A stretch of DNA of 64,000 nt from Earliella scabrosa (lineage: Eukaryota > Basidiomycota > Agaricomycetes > Polyporales > Polyporaceae), in NCBI GenBank assembly GCA_022605405.1, contig JABYQQ010000016.1, forward strand, positions 620,001 to 684,000, read 5' to 3'. The notes under the pieces were generated by a model. The model did no database searches, was not told the DNA's origin, and saw nothing but the letters and a program-made list of their open reading frames with translations. The position numbers and the translations under genes are program-made. This document shows, one piece after another, positions 24,649 through 36,379 of the stretch. The first letter of the stretch is position 1. Every line of letters starts with the position of its first letter.

Positions 24649-26514
24649 TCAACTCTCCCGCCGCGCCTCCGCCTCTACCTCGCAGATCTCCTGCACGCCC
24701 TCCCGGAAGAACACCACGTTGTACTCCACCAGACCGCGCCGCGCCGCGAACACGCCCGTCGGGATGATCGCCAGCAGCGCGAGCTGCGACGTGATGAGGT
24801 GGTAGGTGAGCGTCGTGCCCGCGCCCGCCGCGGTCGGGGCGAGCGACGTCGCCGCACACGGGTAGAACAGTGGCTTGCCGGGTGTCGCGGCGCCGTTCGT
24901 CGCCGTGGGATGTGGTGGAGGGTGGATGGTGGAGGACGTGAGGGAGTTGGCTGAGTGTGGAGGATGTGGATGCGAGGGCGACGGAAGGGTCTGATGTGAT
25001 GCTTCGGGAGATTGGTGTGCGGAGCGGGTTGGGGTGATGGGTGACGCGAGGGGAGAGCCTAGTCGCGAGTTAGAGGCGCTTGTGGTCGCTGGTGGGGGCT
25101 GGAGGAGAGGAGAGGCAGGGAGGGAGACCGCTGGTGAGTCGGGAGTATCTGGCGGGACGACTCGCATACGCAAGGGACTTGCTGATATTGACCTGACACG
25201 AGTTGCCATGTGAGCAATAGACTATCACTCGAAGCATCGAGAACTCACTTGTAGAGGGGCCCGAACGCGTTCAGTGTCTGTAGATAGTCGCTGCATAGAT
25301 TGTGCGTCGGAGGATCTACTGGTGAGGCGTCCGTAGCAACATAAAGCCTTGAACGAGTGTCGAACAGGAATGCCTTGGTTGCTTGCGAGTTCTAAGCAGG
25401 AGTCAGACGATAGAGAAGTTCCACATTAGACGAAAGCATACGGCGCAGAAGACGTTCAAGAGGTCTTCGAGGTACGGCAGCGAGTCGATCAGCTTGTGCA
25501 GAACACGCGAGAATGCGTCATGTAATGAATGATCGTATATAGAGGTGAGCTGGAAGTTGATCGGGATCGTCTCGTACTCTGCGCCAGCGTAGCTCAAGTC
25601 CGAGAGCACCCGAGCCTGGATATGACGGAAGTTCTCTGTGAAGAACAAGGTAAAAGCGGGGCCTGAGCAGATTGTGCTGAACGGTTCCGGTGCTCGACTG
25701 ACCAATCTTGTACTCCTCGGTGAGTACATCCGCCTTATGCACGAAAACCTCGAGGTTGAGATTGGGATGCTCGTTATATGCCGTGATTACGAAGTCCACA
25801 AGCTTTTGTATCGGTTGCTGGTAGAGGTCCTGCCAAAAGCCATCGAAGAAGGTGCGTCAGTTTCGCTCTGGCTAAGCGTAATGTGGCGGCAGAGGGAAAG
25901 ACGTTTTGCACTAGCGCCCAAGAGTTTGCGCCATGTGCGTTCCTCGAACGTGCTTCTGCGCATCCTGTCTCATGCCTTGCTTGTGGGTTGAGTGTGGCAT
26001 ATGCACGGGCCGGCGAGAATGCCGGCATGCGCCCGCAGGGACGATGAGCATGATCGACGACTTGGAAAAGGAAAGGGCGCGCATATGGCGAGAGACGGAG
26101 CTGAATTCGCGGTAGGACGGCGCTGAGGGCTCACCTGGATGTCAATGACGAAGATCATGGTCTGGAATTGGGTGAGGGGGGCATCGAGGGTCTCCAAGGT
26201 CACGTCTCCAGGGCAGTCCCATATCTCGAGCGGGATGACGGTGCTGGAGCGGGTCGAACTCGTCAAGGGCTATGCGGGGGACTTGCGGAAGCACAGACGC
26301 ACTCGAAGTGGTGCTTGGTGACCTGCGTGGTGGTCTCGAGGTAGAGGGTCTCTTTCGGTGCGAGATTGTTGAAGAGGACCTGCTGGATGGAGGTCTTGCC
26401 GCTCCTGCGCATGCCGAGGAGGAGGACCTTGGTGCGCGCGACATTGTCGGCCCTGACGCCGTTCGCTCGCTGTGCTGGCAGGGGTAGCTGTTGGCTGGAC
26501 GTCGCGCGAGACAT
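24649..26514 (-). CDS. gtr2: Rag-family GTPase, RagC/D (Gtr2) type
   Basis: Small GTPase subunit of the Rag heterodimer that relays amino-acid sufficiency to TORC1 at the vacuole. Six exons join in frame (26303-26514, 26135-26258, 25703-25829, 25442-25635, 25249-25391, 24649-25192), giving 447 residues. The P-loop is LLLGMRRSGKTSIQQVLF, followed by the NETL-like switch I segment APKETLYLETTTQVTKHHF. Switch II is IPLEIWDCPGD, and VFVHKADVLTEEYKI supplies the base-binding HKxD motif; having HKAD where typical GTPases have NKxD is usual for RagC/D. The roadblock-like C-terminal half follows. A Ser/Pro-rich insert of about 100 residues sits in the last exon (SISASPLRMR onwards), before the final helices TTLTYHLITSQLALLAI. 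The start at MSRATSSQ was chosen over an upstream in-frame ATG because family homology begins soon after. It is divergent from the Vtc4-type gene. Confidence 0.88.
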
Positions 26515-26809
26515 GTCGCTGGGCGCAGCGAGGAGAGAGACTGAGAGACTGAGAGACGAGGACGGGCCGGACGAACGCGACGGGCACGAGACTTGGACGC
26601 GTCGGAGGCGCGGAGGGGCTATCGCGGAGATTTGGCCGAGGACGATCGCTTGCAGCCGACGCACGTTCGCGATGGTCCGCCGGTGCTTGGCCACTGTTCT
26701 CTCGCCCATGGGCAACCTCGGGTGTGCATCTCCCGCAAGGCGTTTCCCTTCTTAACCTTCTCTAGTCGCTCGCGCCTCCCTTGCCCTCCTCCTCTTCGCC
26801 GCACGAGCT
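26515..26809. promoter_or_regulatory. 295-base shared divergent promoter region
   Basis: Separates the start codons of the Gtr2-type gene (minus) and the Vtc4-type gene (plus). It must contain both 5' UTRs and both core promoters. No clear TATA box is visible. The plus strand is CT-rich near 26740-26800, as in many fungal leaders. No PHO-type CACGTG motif was noticed. Confidence 0.6.
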
Positions 26810-29800
26810 ATGAAGTTTGGCCGCAAGATCAGTGTGCGTCTCCCCCCGCTCCTTTGTCTCTCTTGGCTCACGCTCAGCCTCCCAGAACGACTTGTACAAC
26901 GAATGGCGACCGTTCTACATCGACTACAACCTTCTCAAGCGCGAGCTTAAGGTCCGCTTTCGTGGCACACGACCTCTAATTTCCACTGACGCTCCCCTCG
27001 CAGGCGCGGACCACATCCCACAACTGGTCCGACCAGGATGAACGCGAGTTCACCGAGATGCTCGAGCGCGAGCTCGACAAGATCCATAACTTTCAGAAGA
27101 CAAAGGTGCGTAACACGTCCTGCACCCCTTCCTCCCTCTTCCGACCCCCGTCGCCATCGCCCAGACCTTCGAACTCTCCCGGCGCATCAACGATGCAGAG
27201 AAGTCAGTCAAGCGCCTCGTCTCGTCCTCCGAGTTCACCAATGGGCACCACCAGCAAGAATCAAGCGGCGGTCCCACAGATACCGAGGCTCAGCAACGCC
27301 GCGATTCGGTCACTCAGGACGCTGGCTCGGATGACGACATGGAAGATGACGACGAGGACGACGCGCTTTCCGTCGATGCCCTGGAGGACCAGTTCATGCT
27401 GCTCGAGGAGGAGGTCGCTACCCTCGTTGCAGACGTCCACGACCTGGCCCTGTACACGAAGCTGAACATCACCGGTTTCATGAAGATTCTAAAGGTGAGC
27501 ATCTTCCCTATTCTTCCCGCACCCAAGCTGATACGACGGTCACACGACTCCCCTTCTTCTCGTAATAGAAACATGATGTACGTACCGGTCTTCTTGTCAC
27601 ATCGGCGCGCCATACTTATCTCCGGTCTCTGTCAGAAACAAACCAACCGTCCTTTGAAACCCACATTCATTCAAGAGTATCTCGAGAAGCGGCCGTTCTA
27701 CAAGTACAACTGGGACAGCTTGATTGTCAAGCTCTCAAGGCTGTACGACCTCGTCCGCACTCGCGGTCACCCAGTCCAAGGCGACTCGAGCGCGGGAGGG
27801 AACCAGAGCGCGTTTGTCCGCCAGACGACCAAGTACTGGGTGCGCATCAATGACGTCATAGCCGTAATTTCAGCCACAATACTGAGTGTTGGGTATCGCA
27901 GGTTCACCCAGACAACCTCGTCCACCTCAAGCTCGCTATCCTTCGTCATCTGCCCGTGCTAGGTTCGTCGCGGATCGCCGTTCCCTTTCACTCGTCTCGC
28001 TCACTTGTCGGCAGTCTTCAATCCCAATAAGGAATTCGAACCGAAGGATGCAGGTATGTTCCTTCTTCCGTGGCGATCGTCCTCATTGCTCAGAACCCTC
28101 AGCAATCTCCTCAATATACTTCGACAATGAGGACCTGGAGCTCTACCTCGGGCGTCTTGAGAAGACAGAAGGCGCGGAAGCCGTACGCTTGCGGTGGTAT
28201 GGCGATATGGACCAGAAGACTGTGCGTTCTTCCTTTTGCGTCCCGACCGAGACCCAGCCGACCCAGACATGACCGCAGATCTTCGTCGAGCGCAAGACGC
28301 ACCGTGAAGACTGGACGGGCGAGAAGTCGGTGAAGGCGCGCTTCCCGATCAAGGAGCACCTCGTGAACGCGTTCCTCCGCGGCGAGCACACGATGGACGC
28401 CGAGTTCCAGGAGCTGGTGACGCGGGGCAAGAAGACGCAGCAGGAGGTGGACGCGATGATCCAGCTCGCGAACGAGGTGCAGTACAGCATTATCACGAAG
28501 AAGCTCGTGCCCGTCATGCGCACGTTCTACAACCGCACGGCCTTCCAGCTCCCGGGCGACGCGCGCGTGCGCATCTCGCTCGACACGGAGCTCACGATGA
28601 TCCGGGAGGACAACTGGGACGGGAAGACGCGCTCCGGTGACAACTGGCGGAGGATGGATATTGGCATTGACCATCCGTTCGAGCAGTTGCCGCCTGAGGA
28701 CAAGGAGCTATTCAAGTAAGTGACGCATCTCGCCCACTTAACTGTCTACCTTAACTGTCATTGCACAGGTATGGTGTTTTGGAAGTCAAGTTGCAGACTC
28801 AGTACGGGCAGGAGCCGCCTGAGTGGGTCACCGAGCTGGTGTCCTCGCATCTCGTGGAAGCCGTCCCCAAGGCGAGTTGCCTTATCGTCCTGCTTTCGAT
28901 TGTCTCGCTGACCATCCGCACAGTTCAGCAAGTTTATTCACGGCTGCGCCACGCTCCTGCCGAATCGTGTCGACCTGGTGCCGTTCTGGCTGCCGCAGAG
29001 TCAGTATCCATGAGTACATGCGTTATTCGTGTGCTGACGCGTGCCGTGTCAACAGTGGAAGTTGACATCCTCAAACCCGACACTGGCGTTGTCACAATTG
29101 AGCGTCCGCTGCACTCATCGTCTAAGGGCAGCTCGTCGCGCGCAGGAACATCTGGACAGACAACGCCCGAGCGCATGCAGTATACTGAACCCGTATCAGA
29201 GGGCGAAGACGAGGAGATGGATATGGCACCTGGTAAGCATCCTACGCAACGACTCCGCATGATCCGAGCCACTCACCCCCTTGTAGCAAGGGACGAAGAC
29301 AAGCGGACAGGCCTCTCAAACCACGACGTCGCAGCAGCAATCGCGATCCGCGAGAAGAACCTCAAGGAGCGCGCGCACGAGGTTGCACAGAAGCGGCGCG
29401 AGCGCGAGCGGGAGGACACCGCGCACGACGCGGACGACGAGTCGGACGCGGAGGAGAACGCGCCGTTCCTGAAGAGCTCGACGGCGGCGGCCAACGTCGC
29501 GAGCACGATCGCGTCCGCGCTCGAGAGCACGGCGCAGGCGCGCGCGATGGCGATCGACCCGCTCGCGCCGTCGTCGGCTTTCGACGAGACGCTGCGGGAC
29601 CGGCTGCGCGAGGACGCGCGGCGGCGGGACGATGGGGGGCAGGCGGCTGGGGACGAGGAGGACGAGGAGGAGGATGACGGGGATGAGGAGGAGGGCAGGG
29701 CCAGGGCGGCGCGGGCTGCGAATGGACGGGGAGAGGGGACGTCGAGGGGCGACGAGAGGCTGCTCGAGAGGAATTGGAGGGCACCGGTGGGCAAGCGGAT

Positions 29801-30256
29801 TGCGGTCCCCGTGCGGATCGAGCCGAAGGTGTACTTTGCGGCCGAGCGGACGTTCTTCGTAAGTGCTTCCACCTCTCTGCTCTCCGCCGTCCACCCCTCC
29901 CATCGCCACCTCCCCTCCAACCTCTGTGTGATGTTGCGACACGAGTTGACATTTCCGCGCGCACACCCACACAGAAATGGCTGCACTTTGGTATCTACAT
30001 CGGCACGATCGCGACGACGCTCCTCAACTTTGTCCCGCCGGGCGACACGGTCGGGCTGATCAGCGCGTGGCTCTTCACGGCCGTCGCGCTCGTCGCGATC
30101 GCGTACTCTGCCATTATCTTCGTCTACCGCGCGTGGCACCTCCGCCAGCGCCGCGCGGAGGGCATGTACTACGACAAGTACGGGCCGACGGTGCTGTCCG
30201 TGTTCTTGGTCGGCGCGCTCGCGACGAACATCGCGTTGCGGATACAGGAGTTTTGA
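26810..30256 (+). CDS. vtc4: Vacuolar transporter chaperone, Vtc4-type polyphosphate polymerase
   Basis: Makes polyphosphate from ATP at the vacuolar membrane and moves it into the lumen. Fifteen exons close in frame to 866 residues, longer than yeast Vtc4 (about 720). The SPX domain (1-170) starts [19 protein letters not shown] and ends in ILK-KHD-K, where KHD comes from a 9-base exon at 27569-27577. The catalytic tunnel domain retains the expected basic and acidic residues: [66 protein letters not shown] and PKFSKFIHG. These favour the catalytic Vtc4 type over Vtc2/3. An acidic, Arg/Glu/Ala-rich linker of over 200 residues precedes the three C-terminal helices ([19 protein letters not shown] onwards, DUF202). 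The intron at 28872-28923 has a GC donor. The neighbour across the short promoter, the Rag GTPase, also acts at the vacuole. Confidence 0.9.
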
Positions 30257-30780
30257 GGTGAGGATGGGTCGTTGGGTGTTGTGCGTTGGTGAGGTGATGG
30301 GTCGATGATACGTATGCACTCATGAGACCAGGAGTTGGGGCGAGCGGGTGGTCTGTATTCGTATGCACGACTTGTTGTTTACGTACCATGTCGGGCTTGT
30401 TTCTTCCATATGGTTCTATCAGCTACTTGTTCTTGTCTTGAGCCGTCGGCCGACTGCAGTTCAGCTGGCGCACTTGCATTCATGTGCAATCGTTTTATGT
30501 TTCACACTCGGATTGCAGCGTTCACATCGCGTTACCGCTAGCAAATCGTGGCAGCGAGAGCTTACTACCGCACATCAAGGGTACCAATCGAATGTGGATC
30601 GTGTACTGAACAAACACCAGGTAGACATCCCATAAAGATAGCGCTACAAAGCAACATGCATGCGTACGTACGGCTACACAACATAAACGACATTAAGAAC
30701 GAGCACAAGAAGCAGAAAAGAATTTCGAAGTCAAAAGAATGGATGCGGTTATTACCCCCTCGCCACGAACCAGGAATGCC
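30257..30780. other. Convergent 3' region between Vtc4-type and thioredoxin-fold genes
   Basis: About 520 bases between two stop codons facing each other, so it should hold both 3' UTRs and terminators. No gene seen. Confidence 0.6.
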
Positions 30781-33700
30781 TCAGTCTTGTCGATAATTGT
30801 ACCCGAGCGCCCCGTCCTCGGTCTCGTATCCATCCTCTCTCCGCCCGTACTGGTTGATGTAGGACAGCGTAGGCGTGAGGCCGCCGCTCCACTCGTTCGG
30901 GCCAACGTCGTGCTGGGCGACATGCACGCGCCCGGAAGCAGCGTGTACGCGCTTATGGTGCTCGTGCCGCTCGCGGTGCTCGTGGAGATCGTAGTGCGAG
31001 TCATCCGGGTTCGAGACATGCAGGCCCTTCGTGCCTCGTCGCTCCCGCGTCCGTTCATGGGACGAGCGCTCGCGCTGGTGAACGACCTGCTGCAGCTGGG
31101 CCTCCTTCTCGACGCTAGAGGACCAGCTCCCATTGACACTGATGCTGCCGCTGCCCGTGTCGCTCCCGTACCCGAGTTCGGGCTCGTAGAGCTCGGGCGC
31201 GTTGCCGGCGGGGGTGCCAATCTCTCGCCGCTTCTCGCGCTTCGCGCGCATACGGGCAAAGCTCCGGCGGCGCTCCTCCATCCACGTCTCCTCCTCTTCC
31301 GGTGAGAGGTTGAGGCCCTCGGGCTTCATGCCCGCGGCGGAGACCACGCGATGGTATCCGGTGGCGCGGAGCACCTCACGGATGGGCGCATGGGAACGCG
31401 TCGTGGTCATCCGATGCGCGTATGAGCAGTTGAAACTGTCGGAGGTTAGCTTTGCATGACGCGCAATAACGAGGGGTGGACTCACCCAGGTCCCAAGACG
31501 AACTCACCACCCAGCTGCGTTGTGTCACCGCCTCGCTCCCATACCGGCATACCTACACGAATCGCGTTGCGGACGACCATTGCGAGACCGCCAATTGGAC
31601 CGTGTCGGACGTATTCCCCCTTTTCAGAGTCAGGGCCTGGGTCGTTGTTGCGAAGGGTCATGCCTAAGGCAGCGTATAGGCGAAGGGTTGGGTCGGTGTA
31701 GAGGGAGATAGGCATGCGGAATATATCTGCACGTACGTGTCAGCAAACAAGGATAGGACGTGCACAACGCGCTACTCACTGCGGTACGACTTGATCATCC
31801 CGTGCGAGCCATTCCCAATGACGACGACCTCGATGCCTGCACTCTTCAGCGCTTCAAAGTCCACGTTCCGCGCGATCGAGTACATGTAGTCCTGGCACAT
31901 TGCGCACCTATCGCACGCAACCAGCGCTGGATCAGCCGACGCGCACACACCTACGCACGCGAACGCGGATGGACGCACCAGAAATGCCGGATGAAGATCA
32001 CGATCGTCTTCCGGTCCTTGAACAACTCCCCAAACTGCACCCGGATGCCGCTCTGCGCGATGACGGTGAGCGAGGCCGCCTTCTGGATCTGGTCCTTCGT
32101 GAGCCCCGCGTGCTCGTCAAAAGTCACGACCGACGGCTCCTCCCTGCTCCGATGGTGTCTCCGCGGCCCGCCGTTCGTCGTCCTCGCCCTTCCCTTCGGC
32201 TCAACACCAGAGTCAGACGTGTGGCCGTGGCCGTGGCTGCTGCGCGCCCGGCGCTGCGTAGTTGCTGGGACGCGATACGGATACGAGAACGTCGTCGACG
32301 GCGTGTTGGGCAGAGGGAGCGGGGTTGACTCCGCAGAGGCCGCGTACGGGGCCTGGCCCGCAGGCTCGGGGGTGCCAGTGCTGTCGAGGGAACTCATCGC
32401 GCCGTTCACGCTCTTGCCGTAGTGCTGCTGCCCGTGCGCGGAGGAGAGAGTCGTGGGCGCAGGTGCAGAGCCATTGTCGCGCTCCCGCTCGCGTCCGCGC
32501 TCGGGGTCATGGTCGACGGAGGACGGCTGAGAAGGGAACGAGCGTGCCTGCATGTGGTGGCCGTGGCTGTGTCCTGTGTATGAGGACGGCGGTGGCGGTG
32601 GCGGCGGTGGCGCGGGGCGAGTCGCAGAGAGACTCTGCTGCCCCGTCGGCAGCCCTGTCTGGATCGCGGGAGACTGCGCGCGGAATGGAGGCGGCGACTG
32701 GGCGCGCGAGGTCACGACCATGGGGGACTGTGCGCGCGGTGGGGGTGGGGGCGCCGAGGCAGAAGGCTGCGTGCGGACGATCGCGACAGGCTGTGGGGAC
32801 TGCGCGCGCGAGGGCGCGCCATGCTGGTGCGTGTGTGTTGACGGAGACTGGGGACGGAACGGCAACTGTGTGTGCGCCACTGCCTGACCGTTATTGGCTT
32901 GAGCCTGCCCTGGCCGCCGTTGCCTTAGCGAATTATACGGAGTGGCCGTCTGCGGCAACTTGGTCCGCGAGCGGTTACCAGGCCCCGATAATTGAGGCTG
33001 CGATTGCGACTCCGGTTGTGCTGGCGGGGGCGGAGGAGGCGGGCGTACCTGTGCTACCGGCAGGTATGCCGGAGCAGAGCGTTCCTGGCGATCGTCCGAC
33101 GAACGACGTTCCTCACTTCTCCGTTGTCTGGGTTCAGGCGGGCTTCGCGGGCGAGGTGGGGTTGGCGCCGGCGCGGGCGAGAACTGCTCTGAGCGCTCAG
33201 TGAGATGAACGGGAGATCTTGCTCGCGTCGGCACGGGTGCTGGAGGTGGGGGCGGAGACACAATAGGTGCTGGGGTTGGCTGAGGTAGCGGCGTGGGGAA
33301 ATCGGCGTCCATCCGTCTAGGCGGCGAGAGAGGAAGCGGTGCTGGAGTAGGTGGTCCAAGCTCGTCGCGTGGAGGGGGAGAGGGCGGTCGGCGTTGCATG
33401 GGAGGCTCCCTCTCTCGACGTGGAGGAGGTGGGGGTGGAGTAGACCCTCTGCGAGACCCGATATCCGGGCGCACAGGATGGTGTGTAACGGTGAGCGTCG
33501 GGACATTTATCTGAGGGGCAACGGGCGCAGAGGTGACGAGAGGGGCTGACACGGGCGGAATATTGGGGATGGAGATCACCGTCGCAGCTGACGTGGGCCG
33601 TACAAGCAGAGAGTTCGCCAGCAGCGGTGGCGACGGGGAGGAGTGTTCCTGCGCGTAGTCTGATGATGGTTCGAACCGGGACGACCTCATTAGAATAATC

Positions 33701-35592
33701 TCATCCATCTCCATCTGCGAAGAAGCACGACCGTTGATGATGGGCGTTAATTCGCGCGGTGCAGTGGTTTGGGCGGCCAGTCCGGGCACGGCATCTTCGA
33801 TGGCATTACGTGTGGCCGCAGGGAGTGTGTCACGTCGCCAGTCATAGTCTGAGGCAGTAGGAGCAGGAACGCGACTCGACCGGGAGCTCTCGTGCGGAGG
33901 GGTGGGAAGGCGCGTGTCCTTCCTGATGGGGGGAAGCGGCGCATCCTTCAGAGGCAGCGGCGTGAGCTCCAGTGTCTGGGCGAGAGTCTGCGGCTGAGAG
34001 AAAGACTGAGGCCGTGGTTGTGCAATGTGAGGCTCGGGTTGAGGCGGGGCCTGCGGAGCGAAGGCAGGTCCAGGTCCCCCAAACTCGTCTCCGTCAGGAT
34101 AGGCGACCAGGGTGCTTGCCATACTGACGTTCTCGGCAGGCAATACAGGAGATGACGTCGGACCGAAGCTCACGTTTGGGAGAGGGGTGACGCCGAGGCT
34201 GACATGGCTCAGACTCTTCCTGTGAGACATCTTCGCCCTCTTATTCTCTGACGGATCGGCGTTGGCGCCGAAGGCACGCAGAACTTCTGGGACAAAGCTG
34301 TGTCGCGCGGCGGTCCCTTTCACCTCGGCTGCAACAGCTTGACTGGAGATGTGAGAGGATGAGGCAGGCAGGGAGTCGCGCACTGTTGGTAACCGCTTCG
34401 TCCTCGGTGGCGGGGATGGATCGGAAACTTTGCGCCCGCGCGCCAGAAGGGATGATCTCCGCAGCTTGGTCGTGATGCTGTCCTTGCGATCCCGGGACCC
34501 AAAGGCGCTACGGCGTCGGGCAGTACTGTATTCCTGTTCGGACTCGGACTCCACGAGAGGTTGGGAACGAGGGGGAGGTACTGGCAGAGGCGGAGGAGAG
34601 TCGGGTTCAGACTTGCCCAGGAGCCCAGGGAACTCCGATGTCCGGATCGTGGAGTGCTCACGTTCGATAAGCCCGCCAGTTTCCAAGCTTGACCGTCCGA
34701 TGTCGCTCTCAATCGTGACGTTCTTGGGAGGCGGCGGAGGAACTTCTGATAGCACCGACTCGGAACGGTCTGTCAATGTGTCGTCCGGCGTCATGGGCGG
34801 GGTTGTCGGTCCAGAAAGAACTGACAACTGAAGGTGGGAATGGCTGTGGGAATCGAGCGTGGATGTGGCATGGGAGTTGTGCACTGCACCATAGACATGT
34901 CCATGAGATTGACGATCATCGTAAACGTACTGGTTATGTGATGGATAAGAAGACTGATTGGCATGGCGGGGCACTTCTTCCAGAGAACGCTCCCGTAGGA
35001 CAGCACGCTCGGGCTCCTGGACCGGGGCAGGAGGCAACGACGCCGGGAAGAAAGATAGCGTTTGGGAGCGTCTGCGATAGTGATACTGCCGGTCGGACAG
35101 CTTCTCTGACGGTTGCCGCTCCTGGCGTTGGATGGGTAGCGCCGACGAGGAAGCAATGTCAGCATCAGAGAAATAGGACTTGGAGTCTCTGGCCGGGCGC
35201 GTCCTTGCACGTGGCGGACGTGGTGGCCTGAAATTGTCCGAGTGATAGCCCTCCTGAGACTGCTGCAGGGCTTCGATACTCCGAGACGGATGTATCGGGT
35301 TGCGCGGAAGCGGAGGACGTTCTAAATGAGAATGCGAACCGAAATGGTCGCTGTCCGCAGTGGATGGGGGAGAGGGAGCCAAAGAGGTATTGGAGGAGTT
35401 CAGGTAGCCCTGGCTGCGTGACGAATGGGCGCGCTCGCGCAGGACTTGGAGAGGCGCGAATGGGTCATGTGGATCCGGAAGCGGATACTTGGGAGAATAT
35501 GGGAAAGCCGGAGGAGGCTTGCGCTTGACCCTGGCGAGTGAGCGACCGTCGGGGGCAGCATCCATAGCGTCCTGGGCTGTGAACCGGACCAC
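30781..35592 (-). CDS. AhpC/TSA_2 (PRXL2-like) thioredoxin-fold protein with giant proline-rich N-terminus
   Basis: Four exons encode about 1,540 residues; exon 1 runs from about 31979 to 35592. Residues of roughly 1-1140 are disordered and rich in Pro, Ser, Arg and Gln, starting MVRFTAQDAMDAAPDGRSLA, with many PPPPPP runs and a repeated RAQSP motif (several copies near 32640-32830). The folded domain follows: LTKDQIQKAASLTVIAQSG, then TIVIFIRHF and WCAMCQDYMYSIA. The CxxC (C-A-M-C) sits where PRXL2/AAED1 proteins carry theirs, and GIEVVVIGNGSHGMIKSY with MPISLYTDPTLRLYAALGM completes the fold. A charged tail with GYETEDGALGYNYRQD ends the protein. By family it may be a redox protein, but no peroxidase activity can be claimed. 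The long N-terminus suggests an SH3/WW-type scaffold role (inference). Confidence 0.82.
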
Positions 35593-36379
35593 GGGGAGGG
35601 GTATACTGTGGAGAGCAGAGACGGACGCCTTTGAGGAGGGTGGTGGTGGTTTTATGTAACCGGGGCATACTCATGGTAACAACGCGGTGAGGACCAGGTG
35701 AGGACATGAAAGTAGGCCGTGGTGTAGCCCACGCTCAGATTGGCACATTGCAACGCAGTTGCCGCGTTCCAACGGTTGAAATGAGTGACATGAGCTGCTT
35801 CTGAGAGGTGCCCGTTTGATTCAGTCACTTCGGGGTTCGGAGGAGATCTCGGGTGACCTCACCTCAAGTCAATCTCACGGTTGACGACTTCTCGATCTCA
35901 GAGAAGCTAACTCTCTCAGTCTCTCTGGGATATTGACAGTGAGCTATCACAACCGCCTCGGCTGGGGGCAGCAGAATCTGCCGGGACTTTGCTCATAGCG
36001 ATGCACAGCGCGGAGCGACTACATGAGGTGGTGGAGGAGTCGGTTCGGAGCTGGGTGCGCTACGTGCGTCCACGCTGGAGTGCCGTGGGCAAGAGCCGCG
36101 CGCCGGGTTGCATACTGGGGAAGATACGGCTCGTGGTGGAGTAATGATGGTCGTTGAGTTGACTGAGTAGGATCACGTCCACGTTCGAACTTGAAACACT
36201 ATGTAGCAAAGGTCATGCGCAGAGAGGACGAGAGGAAAGGGTAGCTGAGACGCGAGAGAGGCTGCTGCTGGCTAGCGCCCTGTTCCGAGCTCGGCCATGG
36301 GCGCCTGTGTACCCCAGATACGTATGAGTCGGTCGATGACGCTCTGTCGGGACTTGCTCTCTCTTGCACTCGTACCACG
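35593..36379. promoter_or_regulatory. Divergent promoter region, thioredoxin-fold gene / Avt-type gene
   Basis: About 790 bases between two divergent start codons. It contains the promoters and leaders of both genes; no other gene or clear regulatory box was identified. Confidence 0.5.

Noticed and set aside
26263..26715. Longer N-terminus for the Rag GTPase starting at 26715
   Set aside because: The extra residues would run through the short divergent promoter and show no family similarity; MSRATSSQ at 26514 is a better start.
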